NCBI GenBank assembly: GCA_019359035.1
Contig: JAHHIC010000073.1
Coordinates: forward strand, 24,871-88,870
Source of the DNA: Scytonematopsis contorta HA4267-MV1
GTDB taxonomy: Bacteria > Cyanobacteriota > Cyanobacteriia > Cyanobacteriales > Nostocaceae
Reading direction: 5' to 3'
DNA: 64,000 bases
Numbering within the stretch: position 1 is the first letter of the stretch; the number at the start of each line of letters is the position of its first letter. The translations under genes and the position numbers were made by a program. Below the pieces are notes generated by a model. The model saw nothing but the letters and a program-made list of their open reading frames with translations. It had not been told where the DNA came from and did not search any database. Shown here piece by piece: positions 1 through 8,118 of this stretch.

Positions 1-1
1 A

Positions 2-2491
2 ATTTTGATACGTGGAAGTGAGGATGGTTCCCAAGCAGTTAATTTTGATGATTGGTTAGTACCATTTAGTGCAGTTGTTGAGGCATTAAAATTAAATGTT
101 AAATCCCTACCAGATGGTCAGTTGGAGGTAAGTAATTCTGGTCTTGTTACCCGCATTAACCCAAAACAACTTTTTACAGACCCACAATTAGGATTAGTCT
201 TCTCTATTCAAGATTTAAAAAGACTTTTTGGAGTGGAGGTTAAGTTTGACATTAATAAATATGCGATTACTATTAATCCAGCCTGGTCAAATCAATCCAC
301 TTCTGTAGGACGACGCAACGACAGACCAATAGTTCTAGATGGTTTGCCCGGTTTTCAACCAGGTAAATTGAGCATTGCAGCTATCGAACAAAAGGTAAGT
401 GCGACTGGTTCCGGAAGCAATTCAACAACTACCACTGGTGATTTTCTAGCAGTGGGCACAATTTTTGATGGTTCATGGTTTTTACGTACGGAACAGCCAA
501 AATTAAGAGATAGCAAGACTTGGAGAATCCAAGAAGCTCAATATTTAAGACAAACTGACCGACAAGATTATTTTGTTGGTTCGCACCCAACTTTTTGGTC
601 GAATTTAGGAGCAAGTGATTTTTGGGGATTCACTTATATTCAAAGGCAAGGATTTACACCCCCAAAATACCTATCGAGTGCGGGTTACACAGACCCTCGT
701 CAAAGGTTGCAAGCAGGACAGATTGGGCGTACCATTTCTGGTAGAGCAGAACCAGGCACTTTTGTACGGTTAGTTGAAGGATTTGGAGATATAGTTGTTG
801 CCGAAGTTTTAGTTGATTCTTCCGGAATTTACCGATTTGAAAACATCAAGGATGATAATGAATACCTGGGTAGTTACTACCGAGTTTTGCTATATCCCCA
901 AGGAAGACTAACAGAAAAACCAGAAATTAGGGATGCAAACTATACCGCAGCGCCAGGACAGTTACCCTCAGGTGCTACCGCATTTGTTGTCTCTGGTGGG
1001 TTGCAGCGTGATTTTAAGAATCAAGGCTTGATTGGTAATTTTTCTGGTTTTCGTGGTGGAGTAGCACAACGTTGGGGAGTATCAGAAAATCTGACGGTAG
1101 GATTTGGGGCAGTTTATGACTCTGGAGGGCGTGGATTAGCTGAATTATTCTATCGTCCGGCAAATTTCCCTTTACAGATAGCAGTTTCAACATTAGTCGG
1201 AAGTAAAACAGATACAATCGCTGATATTCGGTTTGAACCATCAACAAAATTCAGCGCTTCATTTTCTACTGACCGCTTTTCTAGTCGTTTGAATTTGAAC
1301 TGGAATATATTAAATGGTGTGTCCCTGTTTGCTAACAGCGATATCCGCAGTGGTACAGGTGGGGGATTACAATTTAACTTTAGTGGAAGAGATTTATATA
1401 CATTTGCACGCATAGGTTTAGATACAGAAAACCGTCTGCGATGGACTTGGCTACAACGCCTTGGTAAGCTTGAGTTGACTCAGTTTGGTAATGAAATTGG
1501 TACATTTTCTGAACTTAACTATGGGTTATCTCCTGGAGCAGGTTTAGGTTTGGAACATTCACTGGTATTAAATTACGAAACCCGCAGTCAGAATGGTAGT
1601 AATAACTTATTAACTGCTGGGTGGCGGTATCGTTCGCCACAACTCAGTATTGATGGTAACTATCTTTGGGATGCACAGTTGGGTTACGCTTTTGGTTCTC
1701 AAGGAAGTGGTTTAATAGCTGTTTTATCAACAAATGTTATGCCCGGTCTAAGTTTACGTGCCCGATACCAAGGAATATCAGTTACCTCTGAGCAATCTAG
1801 TTTTAATATAGATTTAGTTTCTAGTTTAGGATTGCAACGCGGTATTACTCCTGGTGATAGACGTACTAATTATTTCCGCACTCTAGGAGGTTTATTAATT
1901 CAACCGTTTTTTGATGATAATAATAATGGAAAAAAAGACCCAGGTGAAAAAATTTATATTGAAGCTGCTGATACTTTGTTGACCGTTAACAATCGTGTTA
2001 TCAAATCATTAAATCCTGAAGTTCAAAGCGACCGGCTTTTGCTGCGCTTAAATCCTGGTATATATCGTTTAGATTTAGACCCCGCAGGTTTCCCACCGGA
2101 TTGGCAAGCTGCTACTGATGCTTATAAAGTAGATGTTGTATCAGGTTCTTATACCCCAGTGTTGTTACCATTAATTCGTTCTTATACAGTTTCTGGGGTA
2201 ATTACTAATACAGAAGATGTACCTGTAAATGGTGCTCAGATAGAAGCAATATCTACTACTTCAAAACCACGGAAATTTTCTGTGACGAATACTGCTGGAG
2301 TTTATTATATTGAAGGTTTGCAACAGGGTAGTTATCGTTTATCAATTAATGGTAAGATTATTAATAATTTTGTGGTTACACTTGATAATTTATCTCAAGG
2401 ATTACAAGAAATTAATCTTAAGCAGGGTCAGAATAAAGAATTCCAAGTAACAAATCCAAATATTCAAAAACCTGTTTCACTGGGAAACTGA
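2..2491 (+). CDS. Usher-like outer-membrane protein, 5'-truncated
   Basis: The reading frame is open from the first bases of the window, so the true start lies upstream. About 829 residues are visible. Residues ~225-325 resemble the plug-containing part of FimD/PapC-type ushers (GRTISGRAEPGTFVRL, then a segment ending in a VSGG strand). A long run of alternating aromatic/glycine strands (~330-620) looks like a transmembrane beta-barrel. Near residue 635 there is an acidic motif (FFDDNNNGKKDPGE) as in SdrD-B/dockerin-like calcium-binding domains. The C-terminus (~725-800) is a carboxypeptidase-regulatory-like beta-sandwich (SYTVSGVITN, then GVYYIEGLQQGSYRL). Expected location is the outer membrane, with a role in surface assembly or export; this is inferred from fold likeness only. 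No pilus chaperone or pilin gene is visible, though upstream DNA is missing. A decayed copy of residues ~600-662 lies at 3930-4113. Confidence 0.7.
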   Translation: MLIRGSEDGSQAVNFDDWLVPFSAVVEALKLNVKSLPDGQLEVSNSGLVTRINPKQLFTDPQLGLVFSIQDLKRLFGVEVKFDINKYAITINPAWSNQSTSVGRRNDRPIVLDGLPGFQPGKLSIAAIEQKVSATGSGSNSTTTTGDFLAVGTIFDGSWFLRTEQPKLRDSKTWRIQEAQYLRQTDRQDYFVGSHPTFWSNLGASDFWGFTYIQRQGFTPPKYLSSAGYTDPRQRLQAGQIGRTISGRAEPGTFVRLVEGFGDIVVAEVLVDSSGIYRFENIKDDNEYLGSYYRVLLYPQGRLTEKPEIRDANYTAAPGQLPSGATAFVVSGGLQRDFKNQGLIGNFSGFRGGVAQRWGVSENLTVGFGAVYDSGGRGLAELFYRPANFPLQIAVSTLVGSKTDTIADIRFEPSTKFSASFSTDRFSSRLNLNWNILNGVSLFANSDIRSGTGGGLQFNFSGRDLYTFARIGLDTENRLRWTWLQRLGKLELTQFGNEIGTFSELNYGLSPGAGLGLEHSLVLNYETRSQNGSNNLLTAGWRYRSPQLSIDGNYLWDAQLGYAFGSQGSGLIAVLSTNVMPGLSLRARYQGISVTSEQSSFNIDLVSSLGLQRGITPGDRRTNYFRTLGGLLIQPFFDDNNNGKKDPGEKIYIEAADTLLTVNNRVIKSLNPEVQSDRLLLRLNPGIYRLDLDPAGFPPDWQAATDAYKVDVVSGSYTPVLLPLIRSYTVSGVITNTEDVPVNGAQIEAISTTSKPRKFSVTNTAGVYYIEGLQQGSYRLSINGKIINNFVVTLDNLSQGLQEINLKQGQNKEFQVTNPNIQKPVSLGN

Positions 2492-2559
2492 ACTTTCTCG
2501 AAAGAAGGATGACCAATAGATATCTCCGGAAATAAATTATGCATTCACCGAAACCCCTT

Positions 2560-2587
2560 GTAGAGACGCGATTAATCGCGTCTCTAC
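2560..2587. repeat. 28-bp 3'-end palindrome, copy a
   Basis: This is a perfect 14-bp inverted repeat with outer arms GTAGAGACG and CGTCTCTAC and centre CGATTAATCG. It lies 69 nt after the usher stop and 19 nt after the stop of the minus-strand Rpn remnant. It is one of a 13-member family in this window (see findings). Confidence 0.85.
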
Positions 2588-2605
2588 ATTATTTTTTGGA
2601 GATGT

Positions 2606-3235
2606 CTAATTACTAAGTGCTTCTAACCAAGCCTCTAAATCAGCCAAGCCAGTAAAATCTAACAATGCTTCACTCAAATTTTCGAGGGCAGCCAAAGGTA
2701 AAGCAGAAATTGAGGAGCGTGTTTTTTCAGAGAGTTCTCCAAACCGCTTATTTAGCAGTCGAATAACCAGATTCGCTGTTGCTTCTTCTCGTCCTTCTTC
2801 CTTAATTTCTCGATAAACTCTTGTTTCCTGCAATGTTATCCCTAGCATGGATTCTACCTCTGTTCGACTAAGAGTTGTCCACATAAAAAAATATCCAATT
2901 ACTCTTGTAGGTTTGTGGGATGGGCTTCCAGCCCGTCCATATCAACCAAGGCGGGCAAGGATGCCCACCCCACAAAATTGGATCATTTATTTCTTGGACT
3001 ACTCTAAGTTGTTCAAATTTGTACACCATTATTGTGGTGATTAACTCCATTATTACGCTACTTACTTGTTGAGATTGCCCAATTTTGCTTCTTGTTAACA
3101 AATATCTTGCTTCCTCTGGAGCTTCTTCCTCGTCTAGGGTGGTTAATGCCAGTTTCAGTGCTACCCATAATTTATCGTAGCTTGAGGTGATAGATAAACA
3201 GGATTTTGTAATAATACTTTTTTTGAACTTAGATG
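2606..3235 (-). pseudogene. Rpn/DUF4351-family nuclease-like gene, disrupted by a MITE
   Basis: The C-terminal half of an Rpn-family (recombination-promoting nuclease/putative transposase, DUF4351-bearing) protein can be read on the minus strand. The upstream part (3010-3235) encodes YDKLWVALKLALTTLDEEEA and continues to MVYKFEQL. The downstream part (2606-2867) encodes SRTEVESMLGI and continues to the DUF4351-like tail ending EALSN. The two are separated by a 131-bp insertion that introduces a stop. Removing the insertion and one 5-bp target copy rejoins the frame exactly (FEQL-SRTEVE). The N-terminal nuclease core is absent: an in-frame stop lies just upstream of 3235. The gene is therefore dead in at least two ways. 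The 92-codon frame at 2606-2884 is open but is only the tail domain. Confidence 0.8.
2873..3003. mobile_element. 131-bp MITE with 28-bp terminal inverted repeats
   Basis: The left end (2873-2900, AGTTGTCCACATAAA...) and the right end (2976-3003, read in reverse AGTAGTCCAAGAAATAA...) are imperfect inverted copies that both run to ATCCAATT. The element is flanked by identical 5-bp direct repeats CTAAG (2868-2872 and 3004-3008), a target-site duplication. The interior is itself palindromic (GTGGGATGGGC... and GCCCACCCCAC). It carries no coding capacity and interrupts the Rpn-like gene. A 25-nt piece of the interior recurs identically in opposite orientation at 31519-31543, and a similar GTGGGGTGGGC piece occurs at 15457-15487. 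Confidence 0.85.
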
Positions 3236-3340
3236 GTGTCTAATCAATCCAGAATCAGTATAATTATTGATAGAATAAATCGCGTATCACGAATTATAAA
3301 TTAATAATAATTAAGCCGAGAAACCGTTCAGTATTAAAAC

Positions 3341-3610
3341 TTACCAGGCTATATCGGCTTTGGTTTTATTTTCGGACACTATCATCAGCATCACTGGAAC
3401 AGGTCTGGACTCTTCTACTATTCCCCCAGCGAATTCCCATCCGCTAGCTCTCAAAATATGAAGAGCGCTCGCACCAGCCACAACCACCACACGAAAACCA
3501 ATGTTGTTGTCAATGTTGTTGTCGTTGCGGTAAGCCGAACGGCAGTTTTCAGGGTTGTTAATCCACGAGCCACCACGCAGCATCTGGAGTTGCCTACCCC
3601 ATGTTTATTG
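3341..3610 (-). pseudogene. Formylglycine-generating-enzyme (SUMF1-like) C-terminal fragment
   Basis: The minus strand encodes [16 protein letters not shown], then CRSAYRN and NIGFRVV. This is the signature C-terminus of the FGE-sulfatase/SUMF1-like domain (RVLRGGSW...R.A.R......GFR). An in-frame stop precedes this block at about 3620, and the rest of the enzyme (over 200 residues) is missing. The frame also runs on for ~45 residues past the usual end. In cyanobacteria this domain is often the tail of effector-type proteins. Here it is a remnant in a stretch of other broken genes. Confidence 0.7.
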
Positions 3611-3690
3611 TACAGCACTGTGCATATTATTTGTCATTATTAATTAGAGGGTATTTATAAATAAAATATTAAGACACCATACATACCGCA

Positions 3691-3876
3691 AGCCAGCCAG
3701 TGACTAAAGTCACTGTCTAAAAGCTAAAGTCCTCGTCATAGGACTAATAAGAAATAAGATTTTTGGAGATATCTTAAATGTTGTAAAATACTTGTTTTTA
3801 ATATATATATATTATTTCAGTCCTCTTTCAGAGGACTTCAGCTTTTAGACAGTGACTTTAGTCACTGGCTAGCTTG
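3691..3876. repeat. Long inverted repeat (MITE-like), arms ~55 bp
   Basis: The left arm (3691-3745) and right arm (~3818-3876) are near-perfect reverse complements. Both carry CCAGTGACTAAAGTCACTG followed by TCTAAAAGCT and AAGTCCTC. Each arm also contains a short internal palindrome. About 70 bp of AT-rich sequence, including a run of AT dinucleotides, lies between them. There is no open reading frame. It resembles the non-autonomous palindromic elements common in filamentous cyanobacteria. No target-site duplication was identified with certainty. Confidence 0.75.
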
Positions 3877-3929
3877 TGATACAAGTAATGCTTAATGTTC
3901 CCTTTATAAACACCCTCTTAGAAATAACC

Positions 3930-4113
3930 AAAATATAGATTTAGTTTCTAGTTTGGGATTGCAACATGGTATCACTGATGGTGATAGACATACTAATTAT
4001 TTCCGCACTCTAGGAGGTTTATTAATTCAAGCGTTTTTTGATGATAATAATGTAAAAAAACTCAGGTGAAAAAATTGATATTGAAGCTACTGATACTTTT
4101 TTGACCGTTAATA
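3930..4113 (+). pseudogene. Decayed partial copy of the upstream usher-like gene
   Basis: About 184 bp align almost base for base with positions 1803-1990 of the usher-like gene: AATATAGATTTAGTTTCTAG, then TATTTCCGCACTCTAGGAGG, then GAAGCT.CTGATACTTT. The copy has point changes and small deletions. A deletion after GATGATAATAATG shifts the frame and brings in stops. It starts and ends abruptly inside the parent coding sequence, so it is a fragment and not a tandem gene. Confidence 0.85.
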
Positions 4114-4145
4114 GATAAAAAGATGAGATTAAAAAGTCCGGAATT

Positions 4146-4664
4146 TTATTTCATAGGAAGAAAGTATAGCACTCCTTCGTCAGCATTAATTGTATAAAAT
4201 AATTCTAAATTTCCGGAAGCATCTAAGCTAAAGTGACGTACAGATTGCAGAGCAGACAAAAATTGTGATTCCTGATTCATCACAACAGCATCACAGCCCT
4301 TTTGAGTTGCGTTCAATATACCAAAAGAAAGTTTGTCATTAACTAAATTAAAAGAGCCACTAAAACGATTGCAACCAGAAAATCCATTCACCTGATTCTC
4401 CTCAAAATTCAAAGACAGTTTTGTTTGGGCTAAAAGAGGAACAGCAGAGCCTTTACGCTCCCAACGCTCAAGTTGCCAAGAAGAATTTTTCAAATCAATA
4501 CGAGACTGCGGAGAATTTTCGGAGGATATAGGAGGTAATTGAGTTGAAGAAGACTCTGTGCAAGCTAATAAAGCAGAACCGAAGGTCAAGAGAAATCCTA
4601 TAATACTTAAAAAATAAACTACAGGATTTAAGAAAAATTTGAGCGAGAGCATCTTTGTTTGCAT
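4146..4664 (-). CDS. META-domain (HslJ-like) lipoprotein
   Basis: The product has about 172 residues from the chosen ATG at 4664. A TTG 27 nt upstream would add nine residues, and a second ATG lies at 4652. A hydrophobic N-terminal segment ends in the lipobox-like SALLAC, predicting a lipid-anchored periplasmic or outer-membrane protein. A low-complexity Ser/Pro linker follows. Then comes a META domain: NSSWQLERWE..., the hallmark GFSGCNRFSGSF, and an alternating-strand tail. In E. coli the META protein HslJ is heat-inducible and linked to novobiocin resistance; the biochemical role here is unknown. It is separated from the protease gene upstream of it by palindrome copy b and is probably transcribed on its own. 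Confidence 0.75.
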   Translation of the reverse strand: MQTKMLSLKFFLNPVVYFLSIIGFLLTFGSALLACTESSSTQLPPISSENSPQSRIDLKNSSWQLERWERKGSAVPLLAQTKLSLNFEENQVNGFSGCNRFSGSFNLVNDKLSFGILNATQKGCDAVVMNQESQFLSALQSVRHFSLDASGNLELFYTINADEGVLYFLPMK

Positions 4665-4776
4665 AAAGGGTAACCGATTTAGAATCAACAATTTATGGCT
4701 TCAGTAAGTACTAATATATTTCATGGAAGACACTAGACATCTGGTGAAAATTAATTATACGTTACATGAAACCCTC

Positions 4777-4804
4777 GTAGAGACGTTACATGTAACGTCT
4801 CTAC
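4777..4804. repeat. 28-bp 3'-end palindrome, copy b
   Basis: Perfect inverted repeat with arms GTAGAGACG/CGTCTCTAC and centre TTACATGTAA. It lies 34 nt downstream of the stop of the minus-strand protease gene (4839-6056). Confidence 0.85.
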
Positions 4805-4838
4805 ATTCTTGGACGGAGATGTCTACTATTAATAATAG

Positions 4839-6056
4839 TTATAAGCAACGTCCTTTAGTTTGGAGCCTCCAGTTGGCTAACGCAGGGTTATCGCAAGCGT
4901 CATAGACTAATTTCCCGATATTACCAGCCCCACGAGTACCATAAGCGCTGGCAGAAAATTCTTTGTTTTGTCCAAACCAAGACGAACCCATCTTTTGCTC
5001 ACTATTACCATAGCTGCTGACCCCGACAACAACATTACGGATGTTTTGAGAACCATAGTTTTCTCCTGTTGCATCATTACCAAAGTTGACAAGCCAGGGA
5101 CCACCACTAGACCCACCAGTCATAGCTGAACCTAACCAAGTATTTTTAAGATTACCGCTACCAAAGAATGCACCATAAGCAGTATTGATTTGCATCACCA
5201 AACCAGAATCAAAAGAGCCAGGATATCCAAGCTGAGTTATAGATGCAAATAGTTTGTTGCCAAAGACACTTTGATAAGCACTAGCTGGAACGGCATAGCT
5301 GTAGCCATTCCATCCATAACCAAACCAACCAACAACATTTCCTGCCTGTTGTCCTCGACTATTATTATCTAGATGAACCACTGCAATATCATTGTTACAA
5401 ACAACGCCTGTCTGAACACAAGTATCAGTTCCGTTGAAGTAGGTAGTAGGAATTAAGTATGAGCTACTTTCATAAGATAGATGTGGTTCGCTAGAGTTAT
5501 TTTTTGCCGGAACAAACTTAACCCTTCTTACCCAACCAGCATTTCCTTTTCCAAAATCATGGACGCAGTGTGCCGCAGTTAGCAGAAGGCTTTTCCCAAT
5601 CATCGAAGCAGAACAAATATAATTGTAAGTGTTTCCTCCGACAGCCATGTACAACTTTCCGGCTTTATTGTATGGACTAGTCTGGGCAGGATTTGCGGTG
5701 CCACCTAAAACCCTGGAAGTAGAGTAAGGTATTTTAGAAGCCCCAAACGAGAATGGAGAATTTTCTAGGGCATTATTTATTGAGTTAGAATCTGAAGAGT
5801 TTACCGCACCAGGGCTACCAGTAATAGAAAGTGTACTAGAGTTAAAGTTAGAGCGACTATTGAACGAGCTTACTGGCATTCGCGATTTCAGCTTGTCTGT
5901 GGGTAAAGTATCAAACTGCTGACTTCTGAATGATTGATTGACACTATCAGATGAGACGGTTGGAGACTCATTTTGTGCGAGTGCTGCATAATTCTGTAAA
6001 GTGAGCAGCAATCCAGTGGAAACAATAGCTAATGAGCGTCTGATGAATACTTGCAT
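4839..6056 (-). CDS. Secreted trypsin/V8-like serine protease (S1 family)
   Basis: The product has 405 residues with an N-terminal signal peptide (MQVFIRRSLAIVSTG..., cleavage expected after ALAQ near residue 28). A Ser/Asn-rich linker or propeptide (~30-130) follows. The protease domain shows all three triad motifs: LLTAAHC (His ~163), NNDIAVV (Asp ~223) and GGSSGGP (Ser ~317). Cysteine pairs (YIC...AAHC, and the C-terminal DAC/GRC) could form disulfides. Expected role is extracellular or periplasmic proteolysis. It is divergent from the histidine kinase gene across a 368-bp intergenic region. The product could be glutamyl-endopeptidase-like or trypsin-like; I cannot assign specificity. Confidence 0.88.
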   Translation of the reverse strand: MQVFIRRSLAIVSTGLLLTLQNYAALAQNESPTVSSDSVNQSFRSQQFDTLPTDKLKSRMPVSSFNSRSNFNSSTLSITGSPGAVNSSDSNSINNALENSPFSFGASKIPYSTSRVLGGTANPAQTSPYNKAGKLYMAVGGNTYNYICSASMIGKSLLLTAAHCVHDFGKGNAGWVRRVKFVPAKNNSSEPHLSYESSSYLIPTTYFNGTDTCVQTGVVCNNDIAVVHLDNNSRGQQAGNVVGWFGYGWNGYSYAVPASAYQSVFGNKLFASITQLGYPGSFDSGLVMQINTAYGAFFGSGNLKNTWLGSAMTGGSSGGPWLVNFGNDATGENYGSQNIRNVVVGVSSYGNSEQKMGSSWFGQNKEFSASAYGTRGAGNIGKLVYDACDNPALANWRLQTKGRCL

Positions 6057-6424
6057 TTTATTCCTTACTTAATGCGCTAATTTATTCGGAAAAAATTACT
6101 CGCAACGAAAAAACACATTTTGCTTAAGTAATTATTACTACTTAGGTAATGCATTCTATACACCTGACATCACTTAATTATGCGATTACTTGTGTAAATT
6201 TGACATAAAAATAGTGTTAAGTTTATATAAAATTGCGTGATAATACTTATGAAATTTTCATTCAATAAAGAATTGTGCAGAAAGTTTAAATGTGTTTTGT
6301 ATTAGTACCTTTTCGCTTACACGTATTTGCCAGTGAACCGTCAAAAGTCAACAAATTGCATGAGTTTCCCCCCTCCAGAAATATATAGAAATCAGTTGAA
6401 CATTAGGGAGAGAGAGTAAGTACC
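6057..6424. other. Divergent intergenic region (protease / histidine kinase)
   Basis: This AT-rich region should hold the promoters of both divergent genes. Around 6122-6155 there are repeated TAATTA/CTTAGG-type near-palindromes (TTAAGTAATTATTACTACTTA). I see no open reading frame that looks genuine. A GGGAGAGAGAG run at ~6405-6415 probably includes the ribosome binding site of the kinase. Confidence 0.5.
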
Positions 6425-7474
6425 GTGGTTGAAGAACTTTATACACCCGAACAACTCGCTCAGATGCACGATTCTTTATGGCAATGCGTGTTGCAATTTG
6501 CGAATTTGTCTGCAGCACAAGAGCGCAACCGTATTGCCAGAGACTTACATGACTCCTTGGGACATGCACTGACTGCACTCAACTTTCAGTTACAAACAGC
6601 AATAAAACTTTGCAAATTTGACCCCACCCAAGCGCAAGAGTTTTTAAATGAAGCACATCGTTTAGTGGGGATAGCAACTCAGGAAGTGCGTCAATCGGTA
6701 AAAGCATTAAGGAGTGATACTTCCGAAAGCGATTCTCTAGAAACGTTGCTAAATTTTCTAGTGCATGATTTTCAGCAAACAACAGGGATTTTGCCAGAAG
6801 TAGAAATCAACTTACCCATTAAGTTATCATCACATTTAATTACACCTGTTTACAGAATTATCCAAGAAGCGCTGAATAATTCCCGGAAGTATGCCCAAGC
6901 AACAAAAGTAAAAATTCATATTTGGGTAAATTCAACAGGGCTACATTTCACAATTGAAGATAACGGTCGTGGGTTTAACCCAGAAAATGTTTCGGGAGGT
7001 TATGGACTAAGGGGAATGCAAGAACGAGTTGCAGTTTTGCAAGGGCACTTAGAATTAAAATCTCAACCAGGAGCAGGTTGTTGCATAGCTGTAGAAATTC
7101 CGATGCAGATATATAATATACCAGAAGCAGTTGTACAAAATGAAGATGAATACTCTCAAGTGAATATTCAACCTACCTTAGAAATACAAGAGACAAATCT
7201 AATCTCACAAGAATACGAAAATCCATCGATTTATATTAATAGTAAAATGAGATGTATATTAAAAACATCTATACAAGAAATATCTATTACTCAAGAAGAT
7301 ATCCCCACCACCAACTCCCCATTCCCAACTCCCAACTCCCCAATTCAAGTAAAAATTGGTGAATGGCAACCCCTAAATCTTGACGAATGGCAAAATACGG
7401 GATTTGTATATGAGTCAAAAAGCCCATTAATAGATATTCCCTCCAAAAATGTAGAGACACATCCAAGAATGTAG
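6425..7474 (+). CDS. NarL-type sensor histidine kinase (HisKA_3 + HATPase), no input domain
   Basis: The product has 349 residues and starts at GTG, with a purine-rich GGGAGAGAGAG upstream. The H-box is RNRIARDLHDSLGH (phosphoacceptor His ~42), the dimerisation helices run to ~100, and the ATPase domain has the N-box QEALNNSRKYA and G-box EDNGRGF...GGYGLRGMQERV. Only ~25 residues precede the H-box and there is no membrane segment, so it is a soluble kinase that must be controlled by a partner. Its likely target is the NarL-type regulator at 8119. The C-terminus (~235-349) is an unusual low-complexity extension. Part is encoded by a CCCAACT-type tandem repeat, and the last codons run into a 28-bp palindrome that supplies the stop. 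Confidence 0.88.
   Translation: MVEELYTPEQLAQMHDSLWQCVLQFANLSAAQERNRIARDLHDSLGHALTALNFQLQTAIKLCKFDPTQAQEFLNEAHRLVGIATQEVRQSVKALRSDTSESDSLETLLNFLVHDFQQTTGILPEVEINLPIKLSSHLITPVYRIIQEALNNSRKYAQATKVKIHIWVNSTGLHFTIEDNGRGFNPENVSGGYGLRGMQERVAVLQGHLELKSQPGAGCCIAVEIPMQIYNIPEAVVQNEDEYSQVNIQPTLEIQETNLISQEYENPSIYINSKMRCILKTSIQEISITQEDIPTTNSPFPTPNSPIQVKIGEWQPLNLDEWQNTGFVYESKSPLIDIPSKNVETHPRM
7311..7342. repeat. CCCAACT-type heptanucleotide repeat inside the kinase gene
   Basis: Degenerate repeats of (C)CCAACTC are translated in frame as a Pro/Ser/Asn/Thr-rich stretch (NSPFPTPNSP). The same repeat type sits in the coding frame of the TPR-CHAT gene at 48677-48719. Confidence 0.65.
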
Positions 7475-7498
7475 AGACGTTACATGTAACGTCTCTAC
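7471..7498. repeat. 28-bp 3'-end palindrome, copy c (supplies the kinase stop codon)
   Basis: Perfect inverted repeat with arms GTAGAGACG/CGTCTCTAC and centre TTACATGTAA, the same centre as copy b. The TAG inside its left arm (7472-7474) is the stop codon of the histidine kinase. A half-copy (GTAGAGACAC) occurs 20 nt earlier inside the coding region. Confidence 0.85.
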
Positions 7499-7653
7499 TT
7501 TAGTATGAGTAAAATTGATAATCTCCAACTTTAGTTGGAAATTTAAATCAAAGATAGTTAAGAACTTAAATTATAGGTTTAATGAAAGGAGGTAATAAAA
7601 AATAGAGGTGCAGGGTCTCTTCACCTAATTGTCGTAGTTAAAGGGTAAAACAT

Positions 7654-8034
7654 ATGGAAGCTGTTCTGTTTATAGCAATTTTTTTAATCTTCTGTTGGCA
7701 ATTGGTGAAGATGAAACGTAGAAGTTTACGTAAGCATAAGCAACTTATATTAAATCAAAAATTATCACGTCATAAACAACTGCAAAATTATGTCTTACCA
7801 GTTAGTAACAATACAACAATGCAGGAAAAAAATCAGGATTTAGTTTATATATATAATGTATTAGGACATTCGATTGCTGCTTTAAATATTCAATTACAAG
7901 TTGCCCAAAAACTTTGGCAAGCAAACCCCACACAAGCGCAAGAGTCACTATCAGAAGCTTATCAACTAAGTCGTACCCTTATGCAAGAAGTACGTCAAAT
8001 TGTAAAAACGCTGGCTCAAGATGAAAAGACCTAA
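7654..8034 (+). CDS. Degenerate kinase: dimerisation domain without phosphoacceptor His or ATPase
   Basis: The product has 126 residues. An N-terminal membrane segment (~2-19) is followed by a basic stretch. Residues ~62-122 clearly parallel the upstream kinase: NIQLQVAQKLWQANPTQAQE against NFQLQTAIKLCKFDPTQAQE, then QEVRQIVKTL against QEVRQSVKAL. At the H-box the kinase has RDLHDSLGH and this protein has VYIYNVLGH, so the phosphoacceptor His and the following acidic residue are replaced by Tyr67-Asn68. There is no ATPase domain. It lies between the kinase and the response regulator in the same orientation. I infer a membrane-tethered partner or inhibitor that could dimerise with the soluble kinase. 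A decaying duplicate is the alternative. A strong AAAGGAGG lies 63 nt upstream, too far to be its own Shine-Dalgarno. Confidence 0.75.
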   Translation: MEAVLFIAIFLIFCWQLVKMKRRSLRKHKQLILNQKLSRHKQLQNYVLPVSNNTTMQEKNQDLVYIYNVLGHSIAALNIQLQVAQKLWQANPTQAQESLSEAYQLSRTLMQEVRQIVKTLAQDEKT

Positions 8035-8042
8035 CCCCCCTA

Positions 8043-8069
8043 CCCCCCTTCCCTGAGAGGGAAGGGGGG
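8043..8069. terminator. GC-rich hairpin between pseudo-kinase and regulator genes
   Basis: A perfect 12-bp stem (CCCCCCTTCCCT / AGGGAAGGGGGG) with a 3-nt loop begins 8 nt after the stop of the 126-residue protein. AAAA and not a T-tract follows, so it may be an intercistronic RNA hairpin or partial terminator and not a classical terminator. Confidence 0.6.
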
Positions 8070-8118
8070 AAAATGAAGTGAAGGCAATGACATCTAAAAC
8101 TTAAAGATTTTTAATTCT

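Noticed and set aside
2847..3101. Short frames on both strands across the MITE
   Set aside because: They cross the insertion boundaries and are explained by the MITE and the broken Rpn gene.
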